NCBI RefSeq assembly: GCF_018320785.1
Contig: NC_054865.1
Span: 13,303,579 to 13,367,578 of the forward strand
Length of the DNA: 64,000 bases
Direction of reading: 5' to 3'
DNA from: Cheilinus undulatus
Lineage: Eukaryota; Chordata; Actinopteri; Labriformes; Labridae
Shown here: piece by piece, positions 24,820-35,823 of the stretch
Position numbering within the stretch: the stretch's first letter is position 1
How the letters are laid out: each line of letters starts with the position of its first letter
Translations under genes and position numbers: made by a program
Notes under the pieces: generated by a model
Database searches by the model: none
Told to the model about the DNA's origin: nothing
What the model saw: the letters and a program-made list of their open reading frames with translations, nothing else

Positions 24820-25226
24820 CCCCGAATTTCCATATACAGCGTGTGCGCTGTAAATCATCACTATATCAACATTATTTCTCATCCTGCAGCGAGAGCAAAG
24901 GGTCACCGAGAGGTCAGTGGGTCACAGAGCTACAATGGTGCCATTGACGAGAAAAAGTTAACTTTTGGGGATATTTAGCCAAAGAATTTTGCATAAAACC
25001 ACGAATTCTTTAAGCAAACATTAACCTTTTAACTCCCTAATGTACTCACTGAATAGAGGAAGCAATAATATCATGGACTTATACTGGAAAGGACGATAAA
25101 TTAACCCCAAAAGGTGAAATAGTCTGCTGCTGACATGCTATTCCTGTGAGGTCGCTCGCCTTTTGGTCGGAGCAAACATGTGGCGCTTCGGTGCGTGGCA
25201 CGCACGCTGTATATGGAAATTTGGGG
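24820..25226. mobile_element. 407-bp nested MITE with TAA target duplication (Harbinger-like)
   Basis: Termini are CCCCGAATTTCCATATACAG at the left and the inverse of CCCCAAATTTCCATATACAG at the right, about 25 bp long. The copy is flanked by TAA at 24,817-24,819 and 25,227-25,229. Removing it and one TAA restores continuity with the other arm of the host element (TGACGTCAC there, TAACGTCAC here). A 3-bp TWA duplication is typical of PIF/Harbinger elements. Confidence 0.8.
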
Positions 25227-25329
25227 TAACGTCACAGGTCTGCAGCACTCCCTTTGAGTGCTCCTCACCGTTCCTATGCAGTAACCGCTGTTTCAGATGT
25301 TTTTTCTGCTTGCAGCTGTTGCTGCCATA

Positions 25330-25590
25330 TCCTCCTAAGTTTTACCTCAATAAAACTCCCTACAAGTGACTGGATTCAGTGTAAAGTGGAAGTGCTGGGA
25401 GCTTTTCAAAATAAAAGCATAATGTACATACGAAAGGAGTTTCTCCAAAGAAATGCTAAACTTGACTTTTACTTTGAAAAGCGTTAACTGGAAGTGCTTT
25501 TGTACTATATTTACCTTTACCTGAACTGTGTGGAAACAGAAAGCTTTATAAAGAGCAGACGTTTGAGTGACAAGTTTATTAAACAGATGC
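25330..25590. repeat. dispersed repeat core, copy 1
   Basis: Collinear with 37,520-37,780: AAGTTTTACCT.AATAAA, CCCTACAAG, GTGGAAACAGAAAG or GTGGAGACAGAAAG, and AAGTTTATT or CAGTTTATT occur in the same order and spacing. Family unknown. Confidence 0.7.
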
Positions 25591-26053
25591 ATTTTAGCTC
25601 GTGGCCTTCATCTGGTTCATCAAGAAACAGATTTCAAACATATTCTGCAGATGTGGACATAAATATTTGCTACAAGAAGGTAAATATGGCTCTGTATTTA
25701 TCATTTTCCTGTCTAGATGGACAGATAACTGCTCATGGTGCAAATGAAAAATAGAGGAGACCTCAAATTTTTAAATTCTCTGTGAGTGAGATGGGCAGCC
25801 TCTCTGAGATGTAGTCCTAACACTGGCTGCCAGTCTGAAACAGCGGTTACTGCATAGGAACGGTGAGGAGCATTGCAGAACTGTGACGTCACACCACCAC
25901 CGTGGACCAAAACATGGCGGCGTACTGGTGAGTTTATAAACTCAAATTTACTCAAAATGCAGATATCTAGTGAGTTTTTAGTTTCATATACATTTGATAC
26001 AAAAATCTATCCAACAAGAGGAACTTGTCTGATCATGCAGGGTTCCTTTTAAC

Positions 26054-26950
26054 ATGTCATGTCTGTCACTGGGCTGTCACAGACACAGACCATCAAAAGT
26101 ATACAAATGAAGAGTTCTATTGCTTTGAAAACAACTGAAAATATAACGCACAGGAGTGGTTCTTTTTGATTAATATAGAAAATTCAGAGGGAAGTTTCAC
26201 ATTTTATACCTTTAAGATGAAGCCTTGTGTTTGTATGGATGATGTTAATCCCAACCTTGGCCAATCTCTATTAACAATCACAGAGTTTTAACTTTAAAAA
26301 CTCAGTCCACACTATCCACAGTCAGTTCCACAATATCTGTATGAGAGACTGATCAGTGAAGATGGAAACGTTTTGTTTAAAGCACATTTAAAACTCAGAA
26401 GCTATTCAAAAGGCTTTCAATGGATAAAGAAAAGCTGTAAACTGTCTAATAGGAGAAGCTATTAAATCTATGACAATAGAGAACTGATAAAAACACAAAA
26501 AGCCAATTAAAAACAAAAGTTATGCTTAAAGTTGAACTTTAACTGAATTAAACATGTTAAATGAAGATACTCTTCAGGCAACAACACAGTAGAAAATTTG
26601 CATCCTGGTCCAAATCCATGAAGGGAGAATAATGCAATACAGGAAACATTCAACCAGAGGCAGAGAGGAAGTCTGGAGATTTTAAGTTTGATCAAAAGTT
26701 GTGATGAGACAATGAAGTTTCAGGAGTTTTAAAAGGAAGAATATTGTTTTGCATACTTAATTATTTTTTATCAAAAGAAAAGAGTTGGTATGATATGAAT
26801 TCCTAGCAGGCTCATTGGATCATAAGTTACATCATTCCCCCATCTGATGTCCTCATTTGTTCAACTTTTATTTTGTCTTTTTAGGATTAATAGCTGTTAC
26901 TTGAATAATGAAGCAGAGCCAGAAGATGGGATAGAAAAGTTAAATCAAAG
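26054..26950. other. intergenic; contains the inverted copy of the 11.25-kb repeat
   Basis: Apart from the repeat at 26,325-26,720 nothing is recognised. The stretch just before 26,950 leads into the pyrimidine-rich pnoc promoter region. Confidence 0.45.
26325..26720 (-). repeat. unclassified dispersed repeat, copy 2
   Basis: Reverse complement is collinear with 11,250-11,640. For example CATCCTGGTCCAAATCCATG here corresponds to CATGGATTTGGACCAGGATA there, and AAGCTATTAAATCTA to TAGATTTAATAGCTT. Confidence 0.7.
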
Positions 26951-26989
26951 TCTAACCCACAACCATTACTTTTAGAGATGGATAACAGA

Positions 26990-27300
26990 TGCCTTCACCC
27001 TTCCCTTTATTCAATTTTCCTTTCTTCTTCTTTCCTCCCTCACTTTCATTCTTTTTCTTTCTCCATCCTCCCATCTTCTTAATTTTTACCCTTCCACTTT
27101 TTCTTCCCTTTACTTTTATTCTCATCCTGACTCTTTCCACAACCCTCCCTGCTCTCCATCATCTTCTCTTTCCTTTTCTCTGCCTCTCCTCCTCCTCCTC
27201 CCAGTCTCTCTCTCTGATGAAGGAGGGAGTTTAGAAAGAGAGAGAGAGACAGAGAGGGGGAGGTCGAAGAGGGGGGAAGGAGGAGGGGGAGGTGGGTCTC
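26990..27300 (+). promoter_or_regulatory. pnoc: pnoc upstream region: pyrimidine-rich to purine-rich strand switch
   Basis: From about 26,990 to 27,215 the plus strand is almost pure C/T. At 27,220-27,300 it flips to almost pure G/A. The junction holds TCTCTCTCTC followed by GAGAGAGAGAGA about 25 bases later, which could pair or form triplex DNA. It directly precedes the TATA box. The regulatory role is inferred. Confidence 0.5.
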
Positions 27301-27437
27301 TATAAGAGAGGCTGCCTCCAGCCTCCACGTAGCCAGAAAAACCCACGCAGAGACTGAAGGAAGGAAACGTACGCCGAGGAAGCTCAACCTGCACCCGAGG
27401 GACCCCTACAGTCACCCACAATCTCACCCCAACACAG
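27300..27437 (+). promoter_or_regulatory. pnoc: pnoc TATA box and non-coding exon 1
   Basis: TATAAGAGAGG at 27,301 lies in a GC-richer patch. Transcription would start near 27,330 and exon 1 would end at 27,437 with AACACAG followed by the strong donor GTAAGG. No ATG opens a long frame. A non-coding first exon followed by a long intron fits the pnoc gene layout known from mammals. The assignment to pnoc rather than another transcript is inferred from strand, distance and the absence of any other candidate. Confidence 0.6.
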
Positions 27438-30400
27438 GTAAGGAGACAGGGAGGAAATGGGATAGAAAGAGAATGACTTCTGACCTTTGGTATAGAAATG
27501 TGCTCACATTTGTGACACAGAAGTGAGTACTAGCATTTTGTTTCATTTTGGTGAAAGTCAGAAAAGAAGAGAATTTTTGCACATTTCAGATTAAGACTAT
27601 CGGACGCTTGGAGAGTTGCAAGTTTGGGGTTTAAGAAGAGGTTTATTTGCAGGTGTATGCTGTTATCTTGTTACTTTGGCTCTATAATTTGGCAGGGTTG
27701 ACTTGTATATTCATGTCTACAATGGTCACATAAAAGGAAAGAAAAAAGAAAGAAAGCAACATTTGCGTCCATGTTTTCATAAAGAATGATGTAATTTTAC
27801 ATCAGTGTCATTGTTGCTGCCAATATTGCTAATTCTGCTGAGCCGATCAAATTAAAGAAGACAAAAAAAAGGACTAAATTTCTAATTTGAGATCTCATTT
27901 TAGCTGGAAAAGTGTAAACATTAGGAGAATAATGACCAAAATGTCCAATTTATCTGCTCTTTGCAGCTATTTCCTGCAAAGATTCATTTCTTGAGTGTGC
28001 AGTTTTTCATCAAATGCACGCTTAATATGATCTGACAAGTCCAGATAAAAATATTTTTCAATATATTACAATAGACTGAATATTATTTATTGCTTGCATC
28101 GAGTACAGATTGTTACCATCTAATTTAAAGACACTAAACAAATAAACTTGCCATCATTTTAGAGTAATATTTTGTAATAAGATGTGTATCTGCAGTTTAG
28201 GTGATACAAATTGGCCTTTTGCATTCACAAATGCAGCTCACCCTGGAAATTTCTGGACATTTACAGAAGTTAAGGGTATGTTATGTGTTGCTAAAGGTCT
28301 ATAATTCTGGTAAGTCTATGCACTTGGTGTTTAAGGTTTTCACCTAACAGGACAATGACAGCATACATTAAGTTAAATGGGATATTTCCAAGTAGAAATT
28401 ATGCCATTGATTTTCCACTTGATTTTGTCTTTTTAGTCTCCATGTCTTTCATATCATCCTTCAGTCTTGCCAAGTTTGTTTAATTTCTAAGCACATTATC
28501 TTTTCACACTAAACACAGACAACATTCACGTGACATGTCCAGATTAACATCTTACTTTAAGATTCGTAAAGCAAAAAATAACACCTGATTTGCTTTTAAT
28601 GAGTAAAACCTCTACCAGTGTGGCAAGCAAATTCACTTGAGTGTCTTTAAATGAGAGAGACTGACTCATTTAGATAAGGAAAACTCATTTCAAGACTCTC
28701 AAATTTAATTTGCCGGCCCTATTGGCAGTTGTTTTTTTTTTTTAAACATAGTCCATGCAGTTCAGGTCTAGAGTGTTTTTTTCTCTTGAAATTAGATGTT
28801 TTTCTGTAGCTTTAGCCACCTTTATGTGACCTTTTGCCCTTTGAGCCTCTTGCATCAGTGATGCCATAACAGCATTTTATTCCTTCTGTTGACCTTGATG
28901 ACAGATGGAGTGTGGTTAAGATTATGTCTCAGTTCACTTTAGTGGCCAATCAGTTATCTGTAATCAATGCATCGTCTTTAAAAAAAGCAACGTTAGACTT
29001 TTATAACAGTGAGATTTGGGTTAGAGCAGTTGAGACGGACAAACCAGAGAGCAGCAGGTGACGCTGCCTGGTCTGAGGACTACACTTCATTAGTTTGTTC
29101 TTCGATGCAGATCTTTGGTTTAAGGGAAAGGTCATAAATTGTTCAAAGTGGCTAGTCATTGATCGTTAAGGCCTGATTTACCGTGTGGTGGGTTCCCTGA
29201 CTGAGAGGGGAGTCTCTGCAGGAAGCTGTGGTGTGATTGTGTTAGTGGTTTAACACTCAGACTAATAAAGGTTAATTCAACCGAGTGCTCGCTGGTTCAT
29301 CAAGGTCAAAGAGCCTCAGGCTCACTTAAAATGTCCAGATTATTCTAAAGCTTTCATAAAACTGACAGGAAATTATTTATATGTTGAGGAAAATGACTGA
29401 TCTTATCAGTAGAAGTTAGAATATTGATCATACAGGTAATAAGGTGAAACAAGGTAATAAGGTACGTACTTTGTACCTATGGACCCGTTTAGTTTTGAAT
29501 TTCAGAAATTTTGAGGTGATGTGATATAAAAAATTAAATATGTGTGAAAAGAAAAAAGAAAAATAAGATTGTAGCTTGTTTTCTTTGATTCAATTCAGAT
29601 GAAAAATTGATTCACTGTAGCATTTTTCCCTCTGTTTAGTGTTCACACTGTGAAAATAAACAGGCTCTCTTTATGTCATTATTTCACAGCCTCCTTTTTC
29701 CTCTCTCAGGAGGAACCACGCCCCCCATTTGGGGGAAAAAATATCCCAGACACTGAATGACGGTAGATAATAAAAAAATAGCAGATGCCAGGTTTTGTTT
29801 TGTAGTTCAGACAATCAAGAAAGCCATGATTAACTTACTGCTTTATATCTATAAATAATGAAGGAGTGTGAAAGACCTCTGTGGCTTTAGGTGGACACTA
29901 GAGAGGAGTAAAGTGGTCAAATGTTGGACTGGTGTGTTGTTCCTCTGTGAGCTGTAGTCTGCCTACCTGTTTACAGATAAATCACATTTACTACTGTATT
30001 AACCCTCTGAGACTGGTGTTTTCATATACAACAAGATGGGACAGGTTATTAAAAGTCTAATAACTTTTGAATCATACATCGTAGCCTTTTCTTCTTTTTC
30101 CCTCTTCTTTTCCCTCCCTGCCCTTGCCTTGTAATTTCTTATGGCAGCTTTTCTAGCATGTCTGGAACTTGGATGACTTTCCAGGGTCTTTAAAGATTAA
30201 ATCCACACCAGTAAAGCTGATAACTGAAAATGACTTTATCCATTTTTAATCACTTTTTGACCATTTCTGCCACTTGCGGCTACTGCGAAACACCATTTTG
30301 TATCCCAGAATGCTTTGCGAAAGGCCGTGACAACCAGTGGCATGCTTTTCGCGTCATGCTTTGTCAACATGCACAACTTTAACTACAAAGATCACAATGG

Positions 30401-32369
30401 AGACGGCCTGAATCGCTCAATATGGATAGAATCAATACAAAGAAGAGTAATGACTTATTTTTTATAAATATGTCAAGATTTTAAAGATTTTTTTTCTCAC
30501 AGAATGATTATTTTTTCACTTTTTGGTCCCCAAAAGATGAGAAAATAAGTTTGTGCAAAAAAGTCTTTGTGATTATTATTTACTGTGTGTTTCTATGAGT
30601 TTTAATTTCTGTTTAGTTTTTTTCTTTAGTCTTTATAGTATATGTTTGTATTTGTATGTTGAAAATGTCTGAGGACAGTATTGGATTGCACATGATTAGT
30701 AATATTTATTGTACTGTGCAGAACTTTCAAGAGTGTTTGGGCCAAAATTTGAGGCTGAAATAAGGCCTGTAATGGCAATAGGATTGACACAACCTAGGCT
30801 GTGCTCTGGATGTCCTTGCATATTGGGAAAATAATTTGTTGAAAAACAATGAAGTCAAAACCTTTGGTGCAGATTAAAGGAAGTAAGCAAGGCCTAGGCT
30901 ACTGTTCACGTGGGTAGTAGGGTTGCCAAGAGCCAAAAATTGCTGACAATCCCTGGGCCTTTCACCAAGGGTGAAAAGATGAATTCTTAGTGTCCTAAAT
31001 GGCTAAAACGTGTGTACATTACTGTACATCAGAATTGCAAAATCACTCCTGCTGCTGCTTACACTATTAGAAAATAGCCAAAATGATGTACATAAAATTT
31101 TAAAATGAAATGAAGATCTTAAATTATTGTTGGATTATTTTCAGGGTTTTCACATCTAAAAAAAACTTGTCTTTTACTTTTGCATGCACACTTTGCATAC
31201 AAAGATAAAAATCTACCTGATTTTAGTTTGATTTAACATGATTTCTGGTGTAATATGAAACCAAGAATAATGTTAAACGTGTTTGTGGTGCATTCCTAGA
31301 GTATCACAGATACTAAATGTGTGTAAGGGTTTAATAGCTCAAGTTATTCAGTAAACAGTTGGAGGGAAAGGGCTTAAGAGAGACATTCAGATAGATTTCC
31401 CTGGTGATATATTGAGCATCATGCCTACCTTGTAATTAATGAGAGATCTGAAAAGAAGAAAAGGACACAGGCTAGAAAAATACCTGTCATACAGAGATAT
31501 AATTCAGTTGTTTTTAATCTTTTGAATCATCTGTTTTATTATTTTTTGAGTAAGCATTGAAAATTACGTGATATCATATCACTATTATGAAGTTTCAACC
31601 TTTTTTCTATATTTGTATGAACGTTATTTTCAATATGCCTTCAGGTAAAATGTTAATGAAGTTAATGAACTTTAAAATGAGCTGTTTCACTTTTCTTTCA
31701 CATGTAATTATTAGCATTTTGTTTACATTTAGCCTCAGGCTCACTTTCATTTAACCTTGAAATAAGCTCAACAAACGTCATATTGGGCATGGTTTATGGT
31801 AAGGAGCTGCTACGTGACGTCTGCAGAAAGAAGCTGATGGAGATCTACAGACAGAGCTCGTAATGGATTAATGTAATTCTGAACTAAAAACGGTAACATG
31901 AAACAGATTCATGCAGATATCTGGTATAAAAAAAATACTCATAACAGCTTTGGTTTTATGTACAAATCTGCATGGGCTGGATTAAAAATATTGAAAAGGC
32001 ACCCATCCGGCAGAAGTTAAACCTGCTGAGTTACTTAAATGATCTTGATAAAAATGTAAGTGTTCACTGTTCACAGATTTTCATCTGAGATGAGAGGTTA
32101 AAATCATGAGACTAGACTGAACCAAACTCCTTCTGTTGGTCCTGCAGCCCTATTGTGTTCCTGCAGACAAACTGACAATGACTTCTGAGAGGTAGAGCGA
32201 TGTCAACATCCTCTGTGATAGAATTTCAACCAGAAATGTTTGAAATACTTTGCACAAGTCTTGAAAACCCTAAGATGCAAGTCTCTCAGAGGCAGAGAGT
32301 GTCGGTATGTGATGCAGTCCGAGAAGATTAGATGAATACTCAATAAAGACAGGCTGAGTTTTGATTGAC
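27438..32369 (+). other. pnoc intron 1, proximal part
   Basis: No exon, RNA gene or clear repeat was recognised in these 4.9 kb. A CG-containing stretch at 30,250-30,410 differs from the AT-rich background but I cannot classify it. Confidence 0.45.
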
Positions 32370-33183
32370 GTAAAATAGGGTCTATAATGACATTGTATTC
32401 AAATGCACTTCTATATGGAGTTGGCCCCCTTTTTGCTACTATAACAGCCCCCACTCTTCTTAAAGGCTTTCTACAAGATTTTAGAGTGCCTCTGTGGGAA
32501 TTTGTGCCAGTTCATTCTGTAGAGCATTTATGAGGTCAGGCACTGATGTTGGCTGAGAAGGCCTGACTCACAATCTCTGTTCCAGTTGATCTCAAGGGTG
32601 TTTGTTGGGGTCAAGGTCAAGGCTCTTGCACGCCAGTCAAGTTTTTCCAAAATGAACTCATCACACCATGTCTTTATAGTCTTTACTTTGTGCCCTGGAG
32701 GATAGACATGTTGGAATAGAAAAAGGCCCAAATTGTTGCCACAAAGTTGGAAGCACAGCATTGTCCAAAATGTCTTGTTATGCTGAAGCATTAAGATTGT
32801 CCTACACTGGAGATAAGGGGCTGAGCCCAAACCCTGAAAAACAGCCTCATACCATTATCCCTCCTCCACCAAACTTCATTGTTGGTAGATTGCAGTCAGG
32901 CAGGTGATGCTGCTGCAGCATCCACCAAACCCAGATCCGCCCATCTGACTGTCTTATAAAGAAGCGTGATTCGTCACTCCACAGAACAATGAGGCTCCTG
33001 CCGCACAGCTTTTGTGTTCACATTAGTGCCAATGGAAGTTCAGAACTCTTCAGCTGTGGAATCAACAGAGCACTGGCGACCTTCACCCACCATACGCCTT
33101 AACTAACCCCACTCTGTGATTTTACATTGTGTTCTCCTTTGTGGCTGAGATGCTGTTGTTCCTAAACACTTCCATTTTTTAAG
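32370..33183 (-). mobile_element. Tc1-like transposon (family A), degenerate
   Basis: On the minus strand the C-terminal transposase remnant includes IKTW..EF.LEKLDW and a terminal VIVAKRGPT-type tail (near 32,450). TACACTGGAGATAAGG and CCACCAAACTTCATTG are shared with the copy at 44,095-44,790, so both belong to one family. Many indels and stops; no transposition is possible from this copy. Confidence 0.75.
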
Positions 33184-33232
33184 TACAGATCTGTTGGCAT
33201 GAACCACGCTTGTTCATGCCAACAGATCTGTA
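33184..33232. repeat. perfect 21-bp inverted repeat, 7-nt loop
   Basis: The arm 33,184-33,204 (TACAGATCTGTTGGCATGAA, then C) is the exact inverse of 33,212-33,232; the loop is CACGCTT. Every one of 21 positions pairs. It lies at the edge of the Tc1-like remnant. Confidence 0.95.
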
Positions 33233-33289
33233 TTCAAACCATCCATTATGTGTGAATACATGGTTGTAAAAAATATATGCAAATCTCAC

Positions 33290-33745
33290 CCCCTCCCTGG
33301 CCTGGACCTACACCTGGTCCCTGCTGCTGAAAATCAACCCCACAGCATGATGCTGCCACCACCATGCTGGTATTAGGCAGATGATGAGCTGTGCCTGGTT
33401 TCCTCCAGAAATACTATTAAGAATTGAGGCCAAACAGTTAAGTTTGGTTTAATCATCCCATGGAATTACAGTTTGAGAGTCCTTCAGGTGTTTTTTTTCT
33501 TAAACTCCAGCAGGCTTTCGTGTGCTTTGCACTGCAGAGGCTTCCATCTAGCCACTCTGCCATAAAGCCCAGGTTGGTGGAGGGCTACAGTGATGGTTGT
33601 ACTTCTGGATCTTCAGGATCACTGGAGCTCAGTCAGAGTGGTCATCAGGTTCTTGGTCTCCTCTCTCTTACCAAGGCCCTTTTCCGCCAACTGCTCAGGA
33701 TGAATGACCAGCTCTCAGAAGAGTCCTGGTTGTAAAATTTGGTCT
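33290..33745 (-). mobile_element. Tc1-like transposon fragment (same family as 63,172)
   Basis: Begins with CCACAGCATGATGCTGCCAC, the inverse of the end of the element at 63,172-64,000. It then continues through a diverged minus-strand transposase-derived region (GCCACTCTGCCATAAAGCCC and GAGGGCTACAGTGATGGTTG). No intact frame. Confidence 0.65.
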
Positions 33746-34293
33746 AATAATAGACATTCCCTCAACATATTCCAATAGCTGTTAATAAAATATTCACTTT
33801 TGTGCCTGTTTTGAACATCTTTGAATCATAGATGTCCTCTACAGCAAGGTGTCTTTAAGCTAGACATCCCTCTTTTACAACAAGAAGCTTGTGTTTGTCC
33901 TCTATAATTCATATTAGCTTATGGACAAACTCCTAACACAGGTAGCCGCTCTCATTCAGATTCTGTTTGGGTAAAATGAAGGTTGGGAGTCATGTTAGAT
34001 GACAGGTTACACTGCACTGTGCTGGTGAGTGTGAACAGCTCTGCAGGCTGCACTGAATTAATGTGGAGTTAATCCAAGGATACAATGTTCCTCACACAGC
34101 AGGGACTGTGTCCGTCTTTTCTTCTGAGAGGGTTTCACAGACCCTTACCTCTGTCCCCCAGCTGACCCTGGTATGATCCTCTTTTACCTCTTTGTTTGCT
34201 TATTAGATAACTCCCTCCTGTTTGATGCACTTCACTCATCTGCTGCAAAGGAAAAAGGAAAATACGTTTTCTTCTCTCTGGGACTGGCTGGTG
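33746..34293. other. pnoc intron 1, no feature seen
   Basis: About 550 bases between two Tc1-like remnants. No repeat end or exon recognised. Confidence 0.4.
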
Positions 34294-35823
34294 TACAATG
34301 CTGTTAAAAGTGTTTGCCCTCTTCCTGATGTCTTTTTTTTTTTTGCATATCTGTCCCACTTAAATTCATATCATTCAATTTTAATTTTAGACAATGATAA
34401 CCTGATACAAAATGCAGTTTTCAAATGATTTTATTTATTAAGAGAAAAAAGCCACCCAGACCTACCTGACCATGTGTGAAAAAGTCATTGCCCTCCATGG
34501 TAAACCATGAATTAACTGTGATTAACCACAATTTTGGAAAGCTGAGTTCAATCTCAGTCACACACTCAGGCTTGATTACTGTCAGACTTGCTGAATCAAG
34601 AAATCCCTCAAACAGAGCCTGTCTGACAAAGGGAAGGAGGCTATCACAAAAAGCAGCATGCTCTTTAGAACTGAGAATGAGGAACAAAGTCATTGGCATC
34701 CATCAGTTTGGAAAGGATCAAAGCCATTTCGAAGGCTTTTGGGACTCCAGTATACCATGGTCAGAACTGTTACCCACAAATGGAGAAAACTTGGAACAGT
34801 GGTGAACCTTCAAGGGAGTGGCCGGCCTACCAAAATTACTCCAAGAGAGTATGAATGACTCATCCAGGAGGTCTCAGAAGAACCTGGAACAACATCTTAA
34901 GACTTGTAGGCCTCACTTGACTCATACAAGGTCAGCGTTCATGATTTAACAATGAGACAGACACTGGGCAAAAATGGCATCCATGGAAGAGTTCCAAACC
35001 ACTGCTTACCAAAAAGAACACAAAGGCTCATCTCACATTTACCAAAAAACAACAACAACAACAAAACAAACAAACAAAAAGCATCTCAATGATCCCCAAG
35101 ACTTTTGGAAAATATTCTCTGGACTGACGAGACAAAAGTTAAACTTTTTGTGAGGTGTGCTTATATTTGGAGTAAAACTAGCACAGAAATTCATTAAAAG
35201 AATGTCATACCAACAATCAAGCACCGTGGGGATAGTGTGGTGGTCTGGGGCTGCTTTGCTGCTTTAGGACCTGGAAAACTTGCTGAAATTGGAGCTGTGA
35301 ATTCTGGTCTCTACCAGAAAACCCTAAAGGAGGATATCTGGTCTTCAGTTCATGACTTCAAGCTCAAGCACACTTGGGAATGCAGCAGGCCAATGACCAG
35401 AAACACCTCAGCGGGTCCATCTATGAATGGCTTTAAGAAACAAAGTGAGGGTTTTGAAGTAGCCTAGTCAAAGTCTGGACTTAAAGCGGATTTTGATGCA
35501 GTGGCATGAACTTAAACAGACTGTTCTTGCTCAGAAACCCCCCCAGTGTGGCTGAATTACAACAATTCTGCATAGAGTAGTGGGCTAAAATTCCTGCCCC
35601 CTATAATAGTGGCACAAACAATTACTAGGTTTAGGGGTAATTACTTTTTCACATAGGTGGTACATATACACAAAGGTAGGTGTGGATGGCTTTATCCCGA
35701 AAATGATGAAAAATGGCATTTTGTATTTACTCTGGTTATCTTTGTCTAATATTTGTCACATTTAAGTGTGACAAATATGAAAAAAAGAAAAAGCAACCAG
35801 GAAATACTTTTCATAGCATTCTA
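34294..35823 (+). mobile_element. near full-length Tc1-like transposon, inactive
   Basis: About 1.53 kb between TA dinucleotides at 34,294 and 35,822, the usual Tc1 size. Left end CAATGCTGTTAAAAGTGTTT and right end (inverse of ACTTTTCATAGCATTC) form diverged terminal repeats. The transposase is recognisable in pieces on the plus strand: helix-turn-helix (VTHKWRKLGTV, GSGRPTKIT, about 34,760-34,850), the first catalytic region (WTDETKVKLF, 35,120-35,150), the VVWGCFAA.GPGKLA block (35,237-35,285), and the region before the last acidic residue (35,455-35,520). The DSPDLNP block is destroyed and there are many stops. Confidence 0.85.
35749..35778. repeat. perfect 12-bp inverted repeat in the Tc1 3' end
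   Basis: ATATTTGTCACA (35,749-35,760) pairs exactly with TGTGACAAATAT (35,767-35,778); the loop is TTTAAG. It lies inside the terminal region of the Tc1-like element. Confidence 0.9.

Larger units (their letters stand above)
24651..26053. mobile_element. fold-back DNA element with about 220-235-bp arms, interrupted
   Basis: The left arm is 24,651-24,816 plus 25,230-25,296, split by a nested MITE. The right arm is 25,835-26,053. Paired blocks include AGGAACCCTGCATGATCAGA with its inverse near 26,027-26,046, TTATAAACTCACCAG with CTGGTGAGTTTATAA, and CCGTTCCTATGCAGTAACCG with CGGTTACTGCATAGGAACGG. The 540-bp centre contains a repeat shared with 37,520-37,780. No transposase seen. Confidence 0.8.

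Noticed and set aside
26989..27427. Overlapping 80-100-codon frames rich in Phe/Pro/Ser or Lys/Gly/Glu
   Set aside because: They are translations of the pyrimidine/purine-rich promoter tract, on both strands, with low-complexity composition.
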